NCBI GenBank assembly: GCA_045118335.1 | Contig: JBGUXY010000052.1 | Coordinates: forward strand, 35,683 to 99,682 | DNA from: W1P20-047 sp045118335 | GTDB lineage: Bacteria > Actinomycetota > Coriobacteriia > Coriobacteriales > Eggerthellaceae | Reading direction: 5' to 3' | Length of the DNA stretch: 64,000 bases | Part shown: one piece after another, positions 61,940-64,000 of the stretch | Numbering within the stretch: the first letter of the stretch is position 1 | Layout of the letters: the number at the start of each line of letters is the position of its first letter | Notes under the pieces: generated by a model | Seen by the model: the letters and a program-made list of their open reading frames with translations, nothing else | Told to the model about the DNA's origin: nothing | Databases searched by the model: none | Position numbers and translations under genes: made by a program

Positions 61940-62427
61940 GCAAGCGCCTCTCTCAACTGCCTCTTTCCCCGCGAAATCCTCGAGTAGACTGTATTGACAG
62001 GCGAGTTGGTCATCTCCGCGATTTCAGGAGCCGTATACCCCTCGACGAGGGAAAGATAGAGCTCCGTGCGCGGTGGGTCTTCCAGCGCGCGCATGGCATC
62101 GATAATCTCAGAGCGGGGCGATGAAGGTTGCGAGAACTCGTCACGCGATTGTATCTCGTTAGCCAGCGACCTATCCATGGGCGATTCCGAGTGGCGCATG
62201 CGTCGCCTGCATATATCGTTGCAAACGTTGGTGGCCACCCGCAGCAACCACGCCTTTCGGTGCTCATCGTTTTCGAATATGGCGTCATCTGCCAGTGCAT
62301 ATCTCAGAAACGTCTCTTGAAAAGCATCCTGAACATCGGGATGCTGCGCAAAGCGCATGACGCAAAGCCTCCACACTGCGTCTGCGAACACCTTCATCGT
62401 GCGCTCTATGTCGTCAGACTGACGCAT
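61936..62427 (-). CDS. ECF/SigI-like RNA polymerase sigma factor
   Basis: 163 residues. Region 2: FAQHPDVQDAFQETFLRYAL and HRKAWLLRVATNVCNDICRR. Region 4: LYLSLVEGYTAPEIAEMTNS and VNTVYSRISRGKRQLREAL, a normal helix-turn-helix. ATG 62427. Co-transcribed with the anti-sigma gene (4-base overlap) and with the secreted protein 23 bases upstream, so the regulon probably includes this operon itself. Confidence 0.92.
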   Translation of the reverse strand: MRQSDDIERTMKVFADAVWRLCVMRFAQHPDVQDAFQETFLRYALADDAIFENDEHRKAWLLRVATNVCNDICRRRMRHSESPMDRSLANEIQSRDEFSQPSSPRSEIIDAMRALEDPPRTELYLSLVEGYTAPEIAEMTNSPVNTVYSRISRGKRQLREALA

Positions 62428-62450
62428 GGCCTCCTGTCCAGCATTCTAGA

Positions 62451-62855
62451 TCAGTTCAAGCGTCCGCAGCCTCGGCCTTGGCCAGGGCCATGTCTGCAAC
62501 CACGCGCTAGCCCCGACTTCTGTGCGTTCTGCGATCTTTCCCTATTGTCGCAGACGCCGTCGCCATCGTTATCGACGAAGCCGGGGAATGCGGTGGAGCT
62601 TAGGGCATTGTCGCAGACGCCATCGCCGTCTTCATCCTGATATGCATAGCATCCAGAACATTCGAACTCGTTATCTGCGCAAGCGGCTCCAACGCAGCAT
62701 AAGCTATCCCATCGATGCTGTGTTATCTTGGGGGCATTTGACTGCGACGCGCCCAGACCATCACCCACGACAGGTGTAGCCGATGCCATAGTTGGCAAGG
62801 CCAGCATGAATAGAAGGCAAATTGCACAAACCGATAGAACTCTTTTCTTTTTCAT
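62451..62855 (-). CDS. Secreted Cys-rich protein with calcium-loop repeats
   Basis: 134 residues from ATG 62855; a longer frame upstream lacks a signal. Signal peptide MKKKRVLSVCAICLLFMLAL with cleavage near ASA-TP. The mature chain has Cys pairs (LCCVGAACADNEFECSGC) and two repeats, YQDEDGDGVCDN and FVDNDGDGVCDN, that match thrombospondin type 3/EF-like calcium loops (DxDGDGxxD). The C-terminus is Gly/Arg/Cys-rich (GPGQGRGCGRLN). First gene of the sigma/anti-sigma operon; a candidate signal or target of that pair. Length 134 and no anchor suggest release or weak wall binding. Confidence 0.78.
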   Translation of the reverse strand: MKKKRVLSVCAICLLFMLALPTMASATPVVGDGLGASQSNAPKITQHRWDSLCCVGAACADNEFECSGCYAYQDEDGDGVCDNALSSTAFPGFVDNDGDGVCDNRERSQNAQKSGLARGCRHGPGQGRGCGRLN

Positions 62856-63108
62856 GGTCAACTCCTCAATGTAATTCTCTCTTCTATTAGTAAACACGTT
62901 TCAAGAGCGCAAATCCTTGCAAGGATGTGACAGGAATCGGATGAAATGAAAGAGCAAAGGGATGTGAATGGACAGAGGGACGTAGCACTGTTCAAGTTGC
63001 TTATCTCGGCAAAGAGGGCTCATCAGCCATGTGAATGCAAGCCCCCTGGCAAATCGTTGCGAGTGGGTCTTCGTGTTCGATGAAGGGTCGCTTAGGTTGC
63101 GTTGCTTC

Positions 63109-64000
63109 TTAACGGAAATGGCGCCCGCGGCAGAGCCTGCTCCTCCGCGCGCATGCCGCGAGCACCAGCAGCGAAGCGAGAGCGACGATCGCAAGAGCCA
63201 GGACCGACGGAGCCAGCCCGTCCCCGGTCTCGGGAGTGGCGGATCCCGCGGCGCCTCCGGAGGCGCCGCCGTCGGCGTAGCCGGCCGGAGTACCGTCGGC
63301 ATATCCGGCCGGGGTGGTGTCGGCAATCCTCTGCCACCTGGCCGTGAAGGCGTGCGCGCCCTCCACCAGGTACTCGTCACCTGCGTTGTAGCGCGAGCCC
63401 TCCCAGTACAGGAACCGGTAGCCGTCGCGCACGGGCAGCGGGAGAACGAGGGTCGAACCGTACTCGATGCTCGTCACGATGGTGCCGGTCATGCCGTCGA
63501 GGACGCCGCCCGAAAGATCGAGGGAGATGCCGTAGGACCTGACCGTCGCGTCGAACAGCGGCTCGAACGTCGTGACTGCATCAACTACGGTCCCCCCGTC
63601 CCAACCTGCGAACGCGTAGTCGTACTGCGCCGTCGAGGCCTTCGCGGGCTCCTCGCCGTCGTATGCGGGGACGGGGTCCCCCTCGGCGTACTCGGAGCTC
63701 TGCAGCACGTTGCCGAGGGCGTCGAGCCACCGTGCGGTCAGCAGCGCCCTGATGGTGAAGTCGCCCTTGACGACCTCCGCGACGTAGTTCGGGTTCGGCG
63801 CGTACGCGGCGGTGAGCACGCCCCTGTAGAATCCCGGCGCCTCGTCGCCGTTCGTGCGGGAGTACCCGATCTGGCCGAGGTCGCCCGCGGCCACAAGGCC
63901 CTCGACGGCGCCGGTGAAGGCCGGGTCGCCTTCGTACTGCACCTTGGAGGCATCGGCCACCGTGATGGTCACCTTTGCGGGCTTGATGGCCAGCGTGGCG
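63109..64000 (-). CDS. Sortase-anchored surface protein, C-terminal part
   Basis: Open to the window edge with no stop, about 297 residues seen. An MBG-type domain reads KVQYEGDPAFTGAVEGLVAA and NPNYVAEVVKGDFTI. Then Flg_new/InlB-like beta repeats (YAFAGWDGGTVVDAVTTFEP, YRFLYWEGSRYNAGDEYLV), a Gly-rich linker with duplicated TPAGYADG, and a cell-wall sorting signal: TPETGD, hydrophobic APSVLALAIVALASLLVLAA, Arg-rich tail. TPETG replaces the usual LPxTG. Base composition is markedly richer in GC than the preceding operon. The N-terminus and full size lie outside the window. Confidence 0.85.
   Translation of the reverse strand, partial: ATLAIKPAKVTITVADASKVQYEGDPAFTGAVEGLVAAGDLGQIGYSRTNGDEAPGFYRGVLTAAYAPNPNYVAEVVKGDFTIRALLTARWLDALGNVLQSSEYAEGDPVPAYDGEEPAKASTAQYDYAFAGWDGGTVVDAVTTFEPLFDATVRSYGISLDLSGGVLDGMTGTIVTSIEYGSTLVLPLPVRDGYRFLYWEGSRYNAGDEYLVEGAHAFTARWQRIADTTPAGYADGTPAGYADGGASGGAAGSATPETGDGLAPSVLALAIVALASLLVLAACARRSRLCRGRHFR

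Overview
This 64 kb window is a contiguous bacterial chromosome segment. It most resembles a strictly anaerobic actinobacterium of the class Coriobacteriia, probably Eggerthellaceae (Slackia/Eggerthella-like). The basis is moderately high GC, short intergenic gaps, a tetrameric NADP-linked type [NiFe] hydrogenase, a flavodiiron O2/NO reductase, many radical-SAM enzymes, acidic Ser/Glu-rich lipoproteins and repeated REP-like palindromes. The placement is inferred from gene content; there is no 16S gene here.

Layout. 1-4074 (minus): elongasome cluster mreB-mreC-mreD-mrdA, with mrdA cut by the left edge. 4231-4455: REP-like repeats with an exact 63-bp tandem duplication. 4734-8831 (minus): hydrogenase operon hydB-hydG-hydD-hydA, whose large subunit ends at the second metal motif without a maturation tail. 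8974-17817: HPt protein, aquaporin, TPR membrane protein, cyclophilin, tRNA-Arg(CCG), two lipoproteins, rlmD and an ADP-ribosylglycohydrolase. 17825-21969: U32 peptidase-like protein, YihY-type membrane protein and a B12-binding radical SAM protein.

22073-25452 (minus) is the most interesting block: a self-contained RiPP-type operon. It has a promoter, a highly structured RNA leader, a Tat-signal protein with a PqqD-like domain, a radical SAM/SPASM maturase, a 130-residue peptide carrying eight CxC pairs, a TPR lipoprotein and a terminator. 25924-34463: another radical SAM protein, a DUF3795 gene broken by an ochre codon, a DUF169 protein, a zinc-ribbon membrane protein, an acetyltransferase, a methyltransferase and hemB.

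34655-46760: rsfS, 5-formyl-THF cyclo-ligase, flavodiiron protein, NapH-like ferredoxin, CoiA-like protein, exonuclease, yqeK, nadD-proB-obg, rpmA-rplU and an alpha/beta hydrolase. 46940-50126: a 938-residue fusion of a GlpA-like dehydrogenase with its partner FAD reductase, followed by DUF1667. 50203-52687: AmmeMemoRadiSam pair. 53067-59567: a lipoprotein, a decayed MacB-type ABC transporter, def-fmt-rsmB and a DUF2974 hydrolase.

59805-60508: four near-identical 25-bp sites in dyad arrangement over a promoter, then a Nif11-like RiPP precursor broken by a one-base frameshift, then a strong hairpin. 61115-62855 (minus): a secreted calcium-repeat-like protein, a sigma factor and its RsgI-like anti-sigma factor. 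63109-64000 (minus): the C-terminal part of a GC-rich sortase-anchored surface protein. Coordinates are exact where a start or stop codon was read from the sequence. Functions are inferred from motifs and recalled families, with no database search.
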